A DNA stretch of 64,000 bases from Ceratobasidium sp. AG-K (GCA_037039685.1 JAWNGF010000006.1:868001-932000); one strand, 5' to 3'. Counted from the first letter of the stretch, positions 1 through 10,300 are shown. Program-made: numbers and translations. The notes: a model not told the origin generated them from the letters alone.

Positions 1-337
1 CCACTCACTAATCTTGTCTCAAGCGTCACTCCGACGGATGTGTGCATGCGAAATTTACTCTACTCTCACTACTGAATTCACTCCCCATGCGTGACACTCA
101 ATGTACCCCATCTTGTAGGCCCTGCAACACGGAAAACTGGGAGAAACAAGAAAATACCGGTATCGCCCTAGATGCAATCTAGCAGATCGCTGTCCAACTA
201 CAAAACATTCTAACCGCCGCAACATCAAGAAAAAACTGAGAATGGAGAGAAGAACTTTGGAAAAGAAAAAGTAATAGTAATATCTCATCCTGGGCAGAGG
301 ATGAAAACGGAATATTGATGAACAGCTAGATGGCGCG
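1..337. other. 3' flank of the NACHT-WD40 gene, no gene seen
   Basis: This stretch lies downstream of the TAA stop of the NACHT-WD40 gene at 338-340. It is moderately AT-rich and has A-rich runs near 220-270. I see no coding pattern, repeat or RNA gene in it; it probably holds the 3' UTR and terminator of that gene. Confidence 0.5.
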
Positions 338-890
338 TTACGAGGATGGGCGATAGCAATTATGCCATTGGTCTCCCATATATAGCGTGGAGTTGTCAAT
401 GAAGCTAGAACATTTGGAGGTGATAATGGAAGGGTTAGCAAGAGTTGGGAACCTGAAATGCTCCCGTAAGTCGGATGGCACCCAGAGCAATCGCTGCGAC
501 TTGGGGCCGGTCAACCATCCGTCCTCGCCAATGAATGGGCTGTGATTGTACATGGCATCTGGTTTGGTAGCAGCTGCAAGGTCCCAGAATCGAACCATGC
601 AGTCAACCGAGCTAGATAAAATACGTGAACCATCGGGAGAGAACGCGACGGGCATCTCCCAGCTAGTGTGGCCGTTAAACGGACCAGCCACTATCGTGCC
701 ACTCCGCAGATCCCACACGTACAACATTCCGGCTTCAAAGCCAGCAACAATGCGTGATCCGTCGGGTGAGAAGGCAATGGACGAGACCCGGCAGAAATGA
801 CGCGTGAGCGTGTTATGCAACCTGCCGTCGTTCGCGTCCAACACACAGATATAGAACGACCCGGCCGCGATTAGCGCCCCGTCTGATGAA

Positions 891-895
891 AATGC
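891..895. repeat. 5-bp target-site duplication (left copy), AATGC
   Basis: AATGC sits directly outside the left LTR and is repeated at 7308-7312 outside the right LTR. A 5-bp duplication is the usual product of Ty1/copia integrase. Keeping one copy joins the WD40 reading frame exactly. Confidence 0.95.
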
Positions 896-1154
896 TGTTG
901 AGGATCACTCGAGAACGTCTCGACACTCAAAGCTAGGTCTTAGCGAATGGGAGCAGTGGAAGTGCGAATTGTATATGACTGAATCGATATATATACAACG
1001 TTTATACAGCCTCTATTTATACGCGCTAAAGATACTATGTATATACGACAGAAATACGTGTTGACACGAATGTACAACACACAAACGAGATACGGGCTCA
1101 GATACACGAGAATGACACGCATGTAAGTACGTGTATGATTACTAAGTCACAACA
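896..1154 (-). repeat. 3' LTR of the copia element
   Basis: 259 bp, read as identical over its whole length to 7049-7307. It starts TGTTG and ends CAACA. On the minus strand a TATAAATA box at 1021-1014 is the likely core promoter. Identity of the two LTRs points to a very recent insertion. Confidence 0.95.
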
Positions 1155-1163
1155 CTCCCCCTC
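1155..1163 (-). promoter_or_regulatory. polypurine tract of the copia element
   Basis: The minus strand reads GAGGGGGAG directly against the 3' LTR. This is the expected plus-strand primer for reverse transcription. It overlaps the last codon region of pol, whose UGA stop is at 1164-1162. Confidence 0.8.
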
Positions 1164-4100
1164 AATGAGCCATGCGTGCAAAAGCCGAAGTTAAAGCAAA
1201 CATATAAAGAGAATGCGGGAAATGTTCGCCTAAAGCCGTGTGGGCGTCTTCTGCACGAATTCCGAGATACGAATTAGCGAGGTACCAATGTTGAGCGTAC
1301 GCGAGCGGCTTTGTAAGCGCATCGGCGAGATTGTCGCGAGTCGGGACATAAGATAGTTTGAAGTCCTCGCGCTCGTGGTAGTCTCGAACGAAATTGTATC
1401 GAATGTCGATGTGTTTGGCTCGGGTACGATTGTTGGGAGTGCGAACATAGTCTATGGTCGCCTGATTATCGATGAGGATGGTGGATGGTTTCGAGATATC
1501 GATTTTGAGACCGAAAAGAAAATATCTAAGCCATAGAAGTTCCTGGACGGACTTGGCGAGCGACTGGAATTCGGATTCCATCGTAGAAAGCGAAGTAGTG
1601 GCTTGTTTGGTAGACCACCACATAACCGGGCCGCCTCCGAGCATAGCAATTCCGCCTGAGATCGATTTTCGACCGTGTTGCATTCCGTGGTCAGCATCTG
1701 TGTATATGACTTCGTAAAATGGACCAGTGCCGTCGTATCGGATTCCGATGTGGGATGTGCCAGATATGTATCGAAAGCATCTCTTCATAACATTGACATG
1801 AGATTCGTCGTAGCATGATGTAAAACGAGCTAAAAGGCAGACAACAAACATGATATCGGGCCGGCAGCAACGAGCAAGCCAAAGTAGGCGTCCGATATTG
1901 GTTGCGTAAGGATAGTTCCACCAGATATCGGTTGCAGGCTCGAGAATTGGGTTGGTATGTGACATGGGGGAATGAGCGAATTTTGCGCTGGTAAGGTCGG
2001 CCAAATCGACAATGTTTTTAGTGTAGGTTGTCATGTCAATGGAAAGGGATAAGTTGGGGCGATCTCGAGTGATATTCATGCCTAGAAATGATTTTGTCTC
2101 GCCTAAGTCTCTGCAATCGAATTGTGCTTTGATTTCGTCTTTGATCAAATCGACGTGGCCAGCAGTGGTGCAGACAAGGAAATCGTCGACATAGCATACA
2201 AGAATCGATAGTATGCCATTAGATTCGCGTCGGAACACTGAGTGGTCGGCTGGATTGCGTTTGTAGCCCAGGGAAATGAGTTTCTTGTTGCGGAACTTTT
2301 CCCAAAGAAATCCGGACTGATGAGCGCCATATAAGGCTTTCTTGAGCTTCATTACGGTCGGGCCACCTTTACCAAAGCCTTCAGGGTATTCGACGTAGAG
2401 TGTACAATCGATTGGAGCATGTGTGTAAGCCCCATGAACGTCGATCATATGGCAATCAAGGTTAGCGTGAGTTACGACGGAAAGAACGATTCGGATGGCG
2501 TCTAAAGCAGGCGTATTCGATGAAATTTCATTATAGGACTTGCCCGGGATCTGCTGATTGCCCAGAACAACAAGACGTGCCTTTTGACGAATAATACTGT
2601 TGTTTTGATCGAGTTTAAGGCGTGTGACAAACATTGAACCCAAGATTTGATCGCCTAGAGGTACAGAATTGCGTGGGAAATTGTCGAAAACTTCTTGTTC
2701 TTGAAGCTGGCGGAATTCTTCCATTCCTGCTTTGAGCCAGGCCTCGCCATGGTGCGGATCAGTGATTGCTTCGGACCATTTGGGGGATAAGTTGTCGTGC
2801 ATATAGCCATCGTGTCCAATTGTAGGTTTATCAATTACAGTAAAGTTGTAATCTGACCATTGATTGAAATACTCGAGCTCTTGATGACGGTTCTTGTTCA
2901 TATGTTTGAGATCTTCATAGACATTGTCGGGGAAGTGCCCATTGTCAGAGCTGAGACCTATGTAGCTCTGTTTGTAAGGGTAGGCCTCCTTGGGATCTTG
3001 GAGTACTAGTTTGTTGTGGTCAACAATATAGTCCATGGCTTGTGCCCAATTGACTTGTTGTGGTGACGCAGAGGAGCCGTTACTGGTTGAATGACGATGG
3101 ACAGGAGTATTAAGACAAGTAATGGATGGAATAGCAACATTTGCAAGGGTGCGAGTGTGAACTTTGCGAATAGCAGGTATAGAGCGATGGGAATTGTTGC
3201 CAGATGTGAAAACTGAGTGTGCTGACTCCCCCTGTCTCTTGGTATTGCGTTTTATGGCCTTTGAGCGAGTGCGGGAAGCGACTGGCTGTGTGGGAATTGG
3301 CTGAGTGGACTGTGAGTTGGCGTGAGATTTGGGAGTTGCCGTGGGAGTTGCTGGTTCAACTGAGTTTGATTCAACTTTGCTGGCATTCTGAGGTTTGGAC
3401 TCAGTCTCCTGCTCCCCCTCACTTGGCATTTCCATCTCAGTCCAGTCTGTATCATCAAAATTTTCATGTATCTCTGATAATCCAAGTGGTGGAGCGTCAA
3501 GCAATGAGGTGGGGTCTGGTAAATGCCGTGAGAAATAAACGTTTCTTGATTCTTGGATTGCACAGTGAGGTAGTGCTAGATATCTCCATACGCCTCTGGA
3601 GTTAAGTCCTAATCCTGTAAATATAGCAGTTCGGGTTTTGGCTGCCATCTTGTCTTGGCCTTTCTTTTGAAGTAAAACATGGCAAGTGGTGCCAAAAAGT
3701 TGAAAATACTTCATATCGAGGGGGTTACCAAATATTAGGACTTGAGGTATTTTCCATTCTCCATTTATTTTGGCAGGCATATTATTGTTGATCAGGCATG
3801 CGTATGCAATAGCTTCTGACCAAAGATAAGGTTTATTGCGTGTATTTGATTGGCCATGGAGCATGCATCTTCCTCGTTCAGTTAATGATTGATTTTTGCG
3901 CTCGGCGACACCGTTTTGTTGAGATGAATAAGGTGCTGTGGTAGTTATCTCAGTGCCGGTCTTTTCGCAGTGGTCTTCAAGACGTTTGTTGACTAGTTCC
4001 TTTCCGTTATCAAAGTGTATGTGTTTGATTTTGACTCCTTTTTGGGTGCGCATGATGTTTCCTAGTTTAATGAACTTGTCGACTGCTTCATTCTTGTGTT

Positions 4101-4641
4101 TCATGAAGAAAAGGAAAGTGAAGCGGGATGCTGCATTGGTAAACGTGATGTAATAGAGGTATCCTTGAATGGATGCTGTGCGCGCAGGTCCCCATACGTC
4201 AGAGTAAAATAAATCGCCAATATTGAAAGATTTGTTGGATGGCATGTTTCCGAATTGTTGGACAGTCAATTTGCCTTTGATACATCCAATGCAGTCAAAA
4301 TGCGGGTCTTTGGTCTCGCGTTTTGTCAGGGATAAAGATTTAGATATTTCCGATAGGCGAATGACGTTGCGTGGGTCTGTGTGACCAAGTATAATGTGCC
4401 AATCTTGGAGTGATTGCGCTGTATATGCATTCTGGAATTTGTTGACGGTTGCAATTAGGTGCCAGGAGTTGCCGGTTTGGCGATCGCCTAATTTCTGTGC
4501 TGCGGCTACAATGTGATCTTCCTCATAAAAGTACATCCAGTCTTCTTGAATGACTATCTTCATCCATGGAAAGGTGTCAGTCCATGCAGAAAGGGAAATT
4601 AGGTTTACTGGTGATTTTTCAACAAGTGCAACATTGTTGAG
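1162..4641 (-). CDS. copia Pol: integrase, reverse transcriptase, RNase H
   Basis: Long uninterrupted reading frame of about 1,160 codons downstream of the nested LTR. In order: a GAG-pre-integrase/HHCC zinc region (WHIILGH, then CIGC) in roughly the first 130 residues; the integrase core with D in YSDVWGP, D in HFDNGKE and E in GVAERKN; a low-complexity linker; the RT with a YVDD active site near residue 820; and a C-terminal RNase H with the TDAD and TMESE motifs. Catalytic residues are all present, so this half looks functional. The apparent N-terminus is only where the frame reopens: originally it ran on from the protease, so no true start codon is expected here. Confidence 0.93.
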   Translation of the reverse strand, partial: LNNVALVEKSPVNLISLSAWTDTFPWMKIVIQEDWMYFYEEDHIVAAAQKLGDRQTGNSWHLIATVNKFQNAYTAQSLQDWHIILGHTDPRNVIRLSEISKSLSLTKRETKDPHFDCIGCIKGKLTVQQFGNMPSNKSFNIGDLFYSDVWGPARTASIQGYLYYITFTNAASRFTFLFFMKHKNEAVDKFIKLGNIMRTQKGVKIKHIHFDNGKELVNKRLEDHCEKTGTEITTTAPYSSQQNGVAERKNQSLTERGRCMLHGQSNTRNKPYLWSEAIAYACLINNNMPAKINGEWKIPQVLIFGNPLDMKYFQLFGTTCHVLLQKKGQDKMAAKTRTAIFTGLGLNSRGVWRYLALPHCAIQESRNVYFSRHLPDPTSLLDAPPLGLSEIHENFDDTDWTEMEMPSEGEQETESKPQNASKVESNSVEPATPTATPKSHANSQSTQPIPTQPVASRTRSKAIKRNTKRQGESAHSVFTSGNNSHRSIPAIRKVHTRTLANVAIPSITCLNTPVHRHSTSNGSSASPQQVNWAQAMDYIVDHNKLVLQDPKEAYPYKQSYIGLSSDNGHFPDNVYEDLKHMNKNRHQELEYFNQWSDYNFTVIDKPTIGHDGYMHDNLSPKWSEAITDPHHGEAWLKAGMEEFRQLQEQEVFDNFPRNSVPLGDQILGSMFVTRLKLDQNNSIIRQKARLVVLGNQQIPGKSYNEISSNTPALDAIRIVLSVVTHANLDCHMIDVHGAYTHAPIDCTLYVEYPEGFGKGGPTVMKLKKALYGAHQSGFLWEKFRNKKLISLGYKRNPADHSVFRRESNGILSILVCYVDDFLVCTTAGHVDLIKDEIKAQFDCRDLGETKSFLGMNITRDRPNLSLSIDMTTYTKNIVDLADLTSAKFAHSPMSHTNPILEPATDIWWNYPYATNIGRLLWLARCCRPDIMFVVCLLARFTSCYDESHVNVMKRCFRYISGTSHIGIRYDGTGPFYEVIYTDADHGMQHGRKSISGGIAMLGGGPVMWWSTKQATTSLSTMESEFQSLAKSVQELLWLRYFLFGLKIDISKPSTILIDNQATIDYVRTPNNRTRAKHIDIRYNFVRDYHEREDFKLSYVPTRDNLADALTKPLAYAQHWYLANSYLGIRAEDAHTALGEHFPHSLYMFALTSAFARMAH

Positions 4642-5056
4642 TGTCCCGACTTGGATCAATTAGGTATATAAAAGGTTAAGGGGTTTGACTTAGACAAGTC
4701 TTTGAACCCAAGGAGTGGTGATGAGTAAGAGGATTTAATTGGGCAAGTCCTAGTGGAGAGGAGGTCAAGCCTTATTGTTAACCGGCTTGACCTCTGGGTT
4801 TATATACATGAGGGATCAAAGCCACATCATCCTCTATCAGTGTGGGAAAGCCGAGTACAACCAATGATAAGTGAGATAGGAGGAATGACTCGACATTCTG
4901 GAAGTTCCGGAAGCATCACTAATATCAAATGGAAAGACAAATACATCACATGATACAAGTTAGGCGCCAGAGGACATTTGTACCAAAAAAGGAAAGTGTT
5001 CGGAAAAAAAGATATAAAATCAGAATAAAATGTCTGAGCTTAGTCAGCTCATGACA
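4642..5056 (-). mobile_element. solo LTR of a second retrotransposon, nested in copia pol
   Basis: A 415-bp AT-rich block begins TGTCC and ends TGACA on the plus strand (TG...CA), and is flanked by the 5-bp direct repeat TTGAG at 4637-4641 and 5057-5061. It is full of stop codons in the pol frame. Removing it with one target copy deletes 420 bp and fuses protease and integrase regions in frame, giving the spacing normal for copia elements. On the minus strand GTATATAAACC near 4808-4798 could be its TATA box, which suggests minus orientation. No internal sequence or second LTR is present, so it is a solo LTR. I do not recognise the family. Confidence 0.85.
4761..4794. other. 11-bp perfect hairpin inside the nested LTR
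   Basis: GAGGTCAAGCC at 4761-4771 is the exact reverse complement of GGCTTGACCTC at 4784-4794, with a 12-nt loop. It could act in the LTR transcript as a fold, or be a palindromic regulator site. Function is unknown. Confidence 0.6.
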
Positions 5057-5415
5057 TTGAGTTCAATTTGGTCATTATATGCGTCCTTGGATTGTGGTTG
5101 TTTATTGTTAATTTTGGGCAGTGTGATTCCAATGTTGAGAGTGAGTGTGCCAAGGCCTGAAATTTCAGCTTGGCCTCCAATTCCCATGACTGTTGATTTG
5201 ATGGGAGTGAAATTGGTTAGATGTTCTCGCCTATTAGTGACGTGACAGGAAGCGCCGGAATCTATAATCCAGGTATCATTAGTAGCAAAGCTATATTGCA
5301 TTTCAGTTTGACCAAAGAGATTTGTCGGGTTGAACTTTGCTATTATTTCCTGTTTAATGGACTCAGGAAGGTCCTCAATGTGAGTTTCTTGCTTTGCAAT
5401 GAGAGGTTGAGCTTG
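5057..5415 (-). CDS. copia protease segment
   Basis: This is the part of the polyprotein between the UGA at 5418-5416 and the nested LTR. It carries the aspartic protease signature WIIDSGASCHV, the usual copia form of the DSG motif, about 45 residues after the UGA. It is in the same frame as Gag upstream and Pol downstream. The region ends at the solo LTR, where the frame would run on a few codons to a stop. Confidence 0.85.
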
Positions 5416-6996
5416 TCATTCAAATTGGTTGGCAAGTCGAGATGTTGTGAAGACAAAAGCAACTTCTGTATTGTCAGAACTTGCAAAATTTGCTTGTTCG
5501 CCTTGATTTTCATTGTTGTTGCTTTGTCGCTCATTGTTGTTATTTCGTCCTCGACCATTGTTGTTGGATCGTCCTCCTCGGTTGTTGTTATTTCGTCCTC
5601 TGTTGTTGTTGTTACCTTGATAGTTTTTTCGTCCTCGATTATTGTTATTGTTGCCGCGCTTGTAATTTCCTCCGCCTGGTTTGCAACAATCGCGTTTAAT
5701 ATGCCCAATAATGCCACAATTGTTGCAAGTGATAGTAAGTCTATCGGTGGCTCGAGGTTGTCGATTTCCGCGATTATTATTGTTGTTTTGTCGCATATAG
5801 TAGGCTTTTTCACTATTTTGGGCTTTACGGCGGTGGAATTCAGCAAGTAGACGCGACGTGACATCAGCTGAGATCTGGATGCCTTCAGGATTGGTTGATG
5901 AGGGTGTTTGATCAATGACAGCAACTAAGTATTGCCAGGATTCGGGTAAAGATGCAAGGAGTTGTCGGATGAACTCAAGTTCGATAATTGGGTTTGAGTT
6001 TTCAGCAAGTAAGGCGGTATTAAGTTTATCAAAGGTGGACCTTAGTTTCTTGATGTGTTCTTCGAGATCATTGCCTTCTGACATACGTAATCCGGTAAAT
6101 TGGTTTTGGAGTAGAGTCATGGCCGCAGTACCAATGTTTTGGTAAACTTGTCTTAAACGGGCCCAGACTGCTGATGCGGTGTCGAGTCTTGCTACGTGGA
6201 CCATTGGGGCTGACTCTATGCGTCGTCTGATAACTCCAAGTGCCTTCCGATTGTTCTTTTCCCATTCGTTGACTGTTTGTTGTGTAATTTCGGTTATGGC
6301 TGCAGCTATTACATTGCCGTTTGTATCTTGTTGTTCAGGTACTGCTGCTCAAACGACAAGTTGTGTGGAGTCATTTCCATTCACATATTCCCATAGGTCG
6401 GTTTCGATTAGCATATCTTGCATTTGTACGTTCCATACTGGGTAATTATTGCGTCCAGTGAGCAATGGGATCTTGAAGTTGTTGTCAGATATATTGACTT
6501 GTGCCATTTTGGGATGAGGAGGAGCCGGATGGAATGTGACAAATCGGATTTGTGGTGTAACAGGTGGTGATGGATAGCCGACGTGTTCTAATTCGAAAAG
6601 ATAGGGTTCGGCTGCTCGGATAAGCTCGCGTGTAAGTTCAGCGGCTTCGTCGGGTGTATGTAACGCTAGAAGCGCTTCGTAATCGGCAAGAAATGATAAT
6701 AATCGATGATATTCGGTGCTAAACGGGGCCGAGTTTATGAGCTGGTTGTGTAGCTCGTCAATGTAACGTGGTTGATAAGTCGGATTTGATGCCGGGGATC
6801 CAGGTAGTTCGAATTCGGCTTCAGCGTATTGGTCGGTATTTATAAATCCGGTAGGTTCGGGATCGGCAAATTCGGGTTGTAAGTCAAGTGAGACCTCGTC
6901 GGAAGATGTATGCTCGGGTGAGACTTGTACGGGCCTTTGTTGTGGCGATCCCTCAGGTGTTGAGAGCTGGGGATTATCCGAAGAGTATGTAGACAC
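5416..6996 (-). pseudogene. copia Gag with CCHC zinc knuckle, one internal UGA
   Basis: The frame opens at ATG 6996. A canonical copia Gag start (ATG 6507, followed by KIPLLTGRNNYPVW) is preceded by about 160 residues of acidic, Pro/Ser-rich sequence of unknown role. UGA at 6351-6349 interrupts the capsid region; the same frame continues through the capsid domain to a zinc knuckle CNNCGIIGHIKRDC, set in Asn-rich and Arg/Gly-rich runs that should bind RNA. A second UGA at 5418-5416 closes Gag just before the protease. The first stop is probably a lesion (CGA to TGA would explain it); the second sits at the classical gag/pol boundary. Confidence 0.85.
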
Positions 6997-7027
6997 AGTG
7001 GGCGAGTTTAAACGGGGTCGAAATTAA

Positions 7028-7048
7028 CAGTGCTCAGGGCTCATAACC
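7028..7048 (-). promoter_or_regulatory. primer-binding site matching the initiator tRNA-Met anticodon arm
   Basis: Directly next to the 5' LTR the plus strand reads GCTCAGGGCTCATAACC. This matches the anticodon stem-loop of eukaryotic initiator tRNA-Met (CAGGGCUCAUAACC, anticodon CAU), not the usual tRNA 3' end. Drosophila copia is primed by a 5' half of initiator tRNA-Met cut in the anticodon stem, and this site has the same geometry with no gap to the LTR. The match is by eye against known tRNA sequence. Confidence 0.75.
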
Positions 7049-7307
7049 TGTTGAGGATCACTCGAGAACGTCTCGACACTCAAAGCTAGGTCTTAGCGAA
7101 TGGGAGCAGTGGAAGTGCGAATTGTATATGACTGAATCGATATATATACAACGTTTATACAGCCTCTATTTATACGCGCTAAAGATACTATGTATATACG
7201 ACAGAAATACGTGTTGACACGAATGTACAACACACAAACGAGATACGGGCTCAGATACACGAGAATGACACGCATGTAAGTACGTGTATGATTACTAAGT
7301 CACAACA
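7049..7307 (-). repeat. 5' LTR of the copia element
   Basis: 259 bp, read as identical to 896-1154. It holds the promoter for the minus-strand transcript. Its outer edge abuts the AATGC target copy at 7308-7312. Confidence 0.95.
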
Positions 7308-7312
7308 AATGC
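7308..7312. repeat. 5-bp target-site duplication (right copy), AATGC
   Basis: Second copy of AATGC, pairing with 891-895. It lies inside a WD40 codon run (the CVAF of repeat 12). Confidence 0.95.
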
Positions 7313-10300
7313 CACACAGTTGATACTTCCCGTGGGAAGCTTGGACTTCCAAAGCCTAGAACTGGAGGAGTCGCCAGTGTGATTGATATCCCACATGTGC
7401 ACCAGGGACTCCCTGAGATGGCCATGACGGGAAGAGGAAGTGAGAGAAGCGTGCGGTTCTGAACCCGAAATGAGACGAGTGCCGTCAGGAGAGTAGGCCA
7501 CCGACTTGACGCTGCCTTTGGGGCTGCCAAATGCTTGGCCGATAGCTTCACCGCGATGCGAGTCCCAGATCTGGACCTCACCACGGCATACGGCAGCAAA
7601 TTGATTCCCATCTGGCGAAAATGTAATCGACTGGACGAATATGTCGGGTACCTCAAATAGCTTAACAAGTAAAGGGCCAGTGAGCACGCCCCACATGTGC
7701 AGGATGCCGCTGCGAGAGCCAGACGCGATGCGCGCACCGTCTGGCGAGAATGTGACGCAGATGGCGGGGTCTCTGTGGCCTATGAATGAACTGGCGACGA
7801 GTGCGCCGTTGAACGTATCCCACAGGCAGATCATACCGTCGTACGAGCCAGATGCAACGCGGGTGCCGTCGGGTGACAAGGCAATAGAGTTCATGTCGCC
7901 AGGATGTCCTGAAGACTCGACAGCGCCTGTTTCTCCGTGACGCGCGTCCCAGACACGGATCGTACTATCTTGAGAACCGGATAGGATACGAGTGCCGTCC
8001 GTAGTGAACAGTACCGAATTGATTTTTCCGCCGTGCGCCTTGAGTGGGCCAGTCAGCAACGCCCCACTCCCAGCTTCCCAGACACAGATTTTGTTATTGC
8101 GTGAACCAGACGCGACTCGAAGACCGTCGGGTGAGAATGAAACAGAGGTGACAGGACTGGCATGTCCATGAAAGGGCCAACTAGCAACGTGCAACTGGAC
8201 GCACTCCATACTCGAACTGTGCAGTCTCGTGAGCCGGAGACTAGACGCAGGGCGTCAGGGGAGTAAGCGATAGACCATACCGGAGCCGTATGCCCTTCGA
8301 GTACTCCTTGAATCTCAGGATGCGTTTGTGTCTGCAAGTTCCAGACCCGGATCGAGCAGTCGCTTGAACCAGAAGCAAGTTGCTTGCGGTTTAGGTTTGG
8401 TGAGAATGCAACTGACATTACACAACCATTGTGTCCCTCGAGAGGTTCGCCGAGTGGAGTGCCTGAATGACCATCCCACAGTCGGATAGTATGGTCATGG
8501 GAGCCAGATGCGAGGCAAGAGCCATCTGAAGAGAACGATAAAGAGTTGACGACTTTGGTGTGACCATGTAGAGGGTCGGCAATCATATGGCCATCGTTCG
8601 CATCCCAGAGACAGATCGACAGATCGATCGAACAAGACGCAATGCGGGTGCCATCAGGGGAGAACTCAACCGCACAGACCCATTTTTCATGTCCCTTGAG
8701 TGGGCCAAGAATGCGAGCGCCACTAGCTAAATCCCACACACTCACATCCCCGGCCTCATTCCAGGCGCCTGACCCCGAGACAACACGTTTACCGTCGCCC
8801 GATCTGGCAATACTGCGAACACCGGACCCGACAACCCATGTCGCAAGCACTGGGTTCCCGCTCCCCTCCATGGCTTTACTCCCAACTCGTACCAGTCCTT
8901 GCGTTCTAGGCCAGTACTTTTTCCACACATGACTTTTTTTTGAGGTGAAGGGTAGAGCAGATATGTATAGATGTGGAGTCGAGAGCGAGGTCGGATGGGA
9001 TGCGAAGATGACTAAGAAGTTACGTGCATCGTATATAAAATCTTGGAGATCTGTAAAGTCACTTTTCCTCTATGGCATATCAACCAGACACTCCATTCAG
9101 AAGTAACGGATGACTCACCGAAAGCCAAGTCAGCACCTGACCTAGCGCCCCATCTCCGTGGCTGATATGACCCTTAAGATTCAAAACTTCCATCCAGAAT
9201 AGCAGGCATTGTTGCATAAATGAGTCGAGGAGTGATATTAGCGGGAGAGAGGGTGGACATCTTGTGAGGTGGTCACCCCAGTACCTGCATGAATAGAAAA
9301 GCCCAGTAGAAATCACGTCATCCACTCGAGATTTAAGGTTTGGCACATCACAATCAAGTATATACGATGATTCCAGTTTGCATATATTGAAGCGCAGCGA
9401 CCGGCCCATCAGCTGGAAACAGCGTTCCGCCAGGATAACGCTTTGCATGATTTCATTGCAGTAGAACTGTCCGGCGTGTTCTTTGTCTAGTAGGAAGTCC
9501 GGAAACGACGCGTGCAGTGTGGAAACCACATTGGTCGTCTCCGACACATGCAGAACCGATTGCAGAGGTCGTACGGCTCGCTCCACTGATTCAACATCCG
9601 GCATGCCAAGAAGTTCTTGGAGCGCCGATATTTCCAATGCTTCCCTCATACAGACTACCGACCAGAGCACGTTGCGTCGTTGCATAAGTTCCTCCTCATC
9701 GAATGTGTCCTCGTCGAATGCATTCAGTAGGATTGTAGTATACAACTCATCGATGTACTTGTAGGTCTTGTTTCCTTGCACTTGGCGAAGCCTGAGAACC
9801 GCGAGTAAGCGCTGCTTGTGATTCACAGAGCTGGTATCTGGAGCAATGTATCGCACAACTGTCGCCGCAAAGATAAAGAGACCACCGGCGCTCTCTACAA
9901 GTTTATCAATCTCGGAGGGGGTGACTAGGACTAATTTCAGCGCCTTGACGAGGTACGTCTTGATGTCCGCCTGCACGACCGACTTGTCGATATCGTGCAA
10001 CCAGAGGATCGAGCGCATCGCACCGTCGCTACCCATCATCCTGTCGGAGATTTCGGGCTCGGGTCGACTAGCGACAAAAAACTTGATAGGTAGGTCGCCT
10101 GCGTGTTGCAGCAGAAGTTCCAGCACATCCTTTGTTCCATGTATGTCGGTGCACTCGTCCAACGCGTCAATCACCACCACGATGTGTTCCGGCATTATTG
10201 TACTTGTCGCTGATAGCGGCTTTGAGATGAGGGTTTCGAACTGTGTGCTAATGTCTCTCGTCGCAATGTCTGGGTCTTCCTCGAATACGTTGCATAATCT

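Larger units (their letters stand above)
896..7307 (-). mobile_element. Ty1/copia LTR retrotransposon, near-complete but defective
   Basis: The 6,412-bp element has two 259-bp LTRs beginning TGTTG and ending CAACA, a perfect 5-bp target duplication, a primer-binding site next to the 5' LTR and a purine tract next to the 3' LTR. Domain order on the minus strand is Gag, protease, integrase, RT, RNase H, the Ty1/copia order. All parts lie in one frame, interrupted by UGA at 6349-6351 and at 5416-5418 and by a nested 415-bp solo LTR. Removing the nested LTR and one target copy (420 bp) restores the frame there. As it stands it probably cannot make full Gag-Pol unless stops are read through. Confidence 0.95.

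Noticed and set aside
940..1122. 60-codon frame inside both LTRs (also 7093-7275)
   Set aside because: It is identical in the two LTRs only because the LTRs are identical; it has no known domain and overlaps LTR promoter signals.
5343..5924. Open frames in other frames over the Gag nucleocapsid region, both strands
   Set aside because: They arise from the Asn-rich codon repeats of Gag (AAC/AAT runs) read in other frames.
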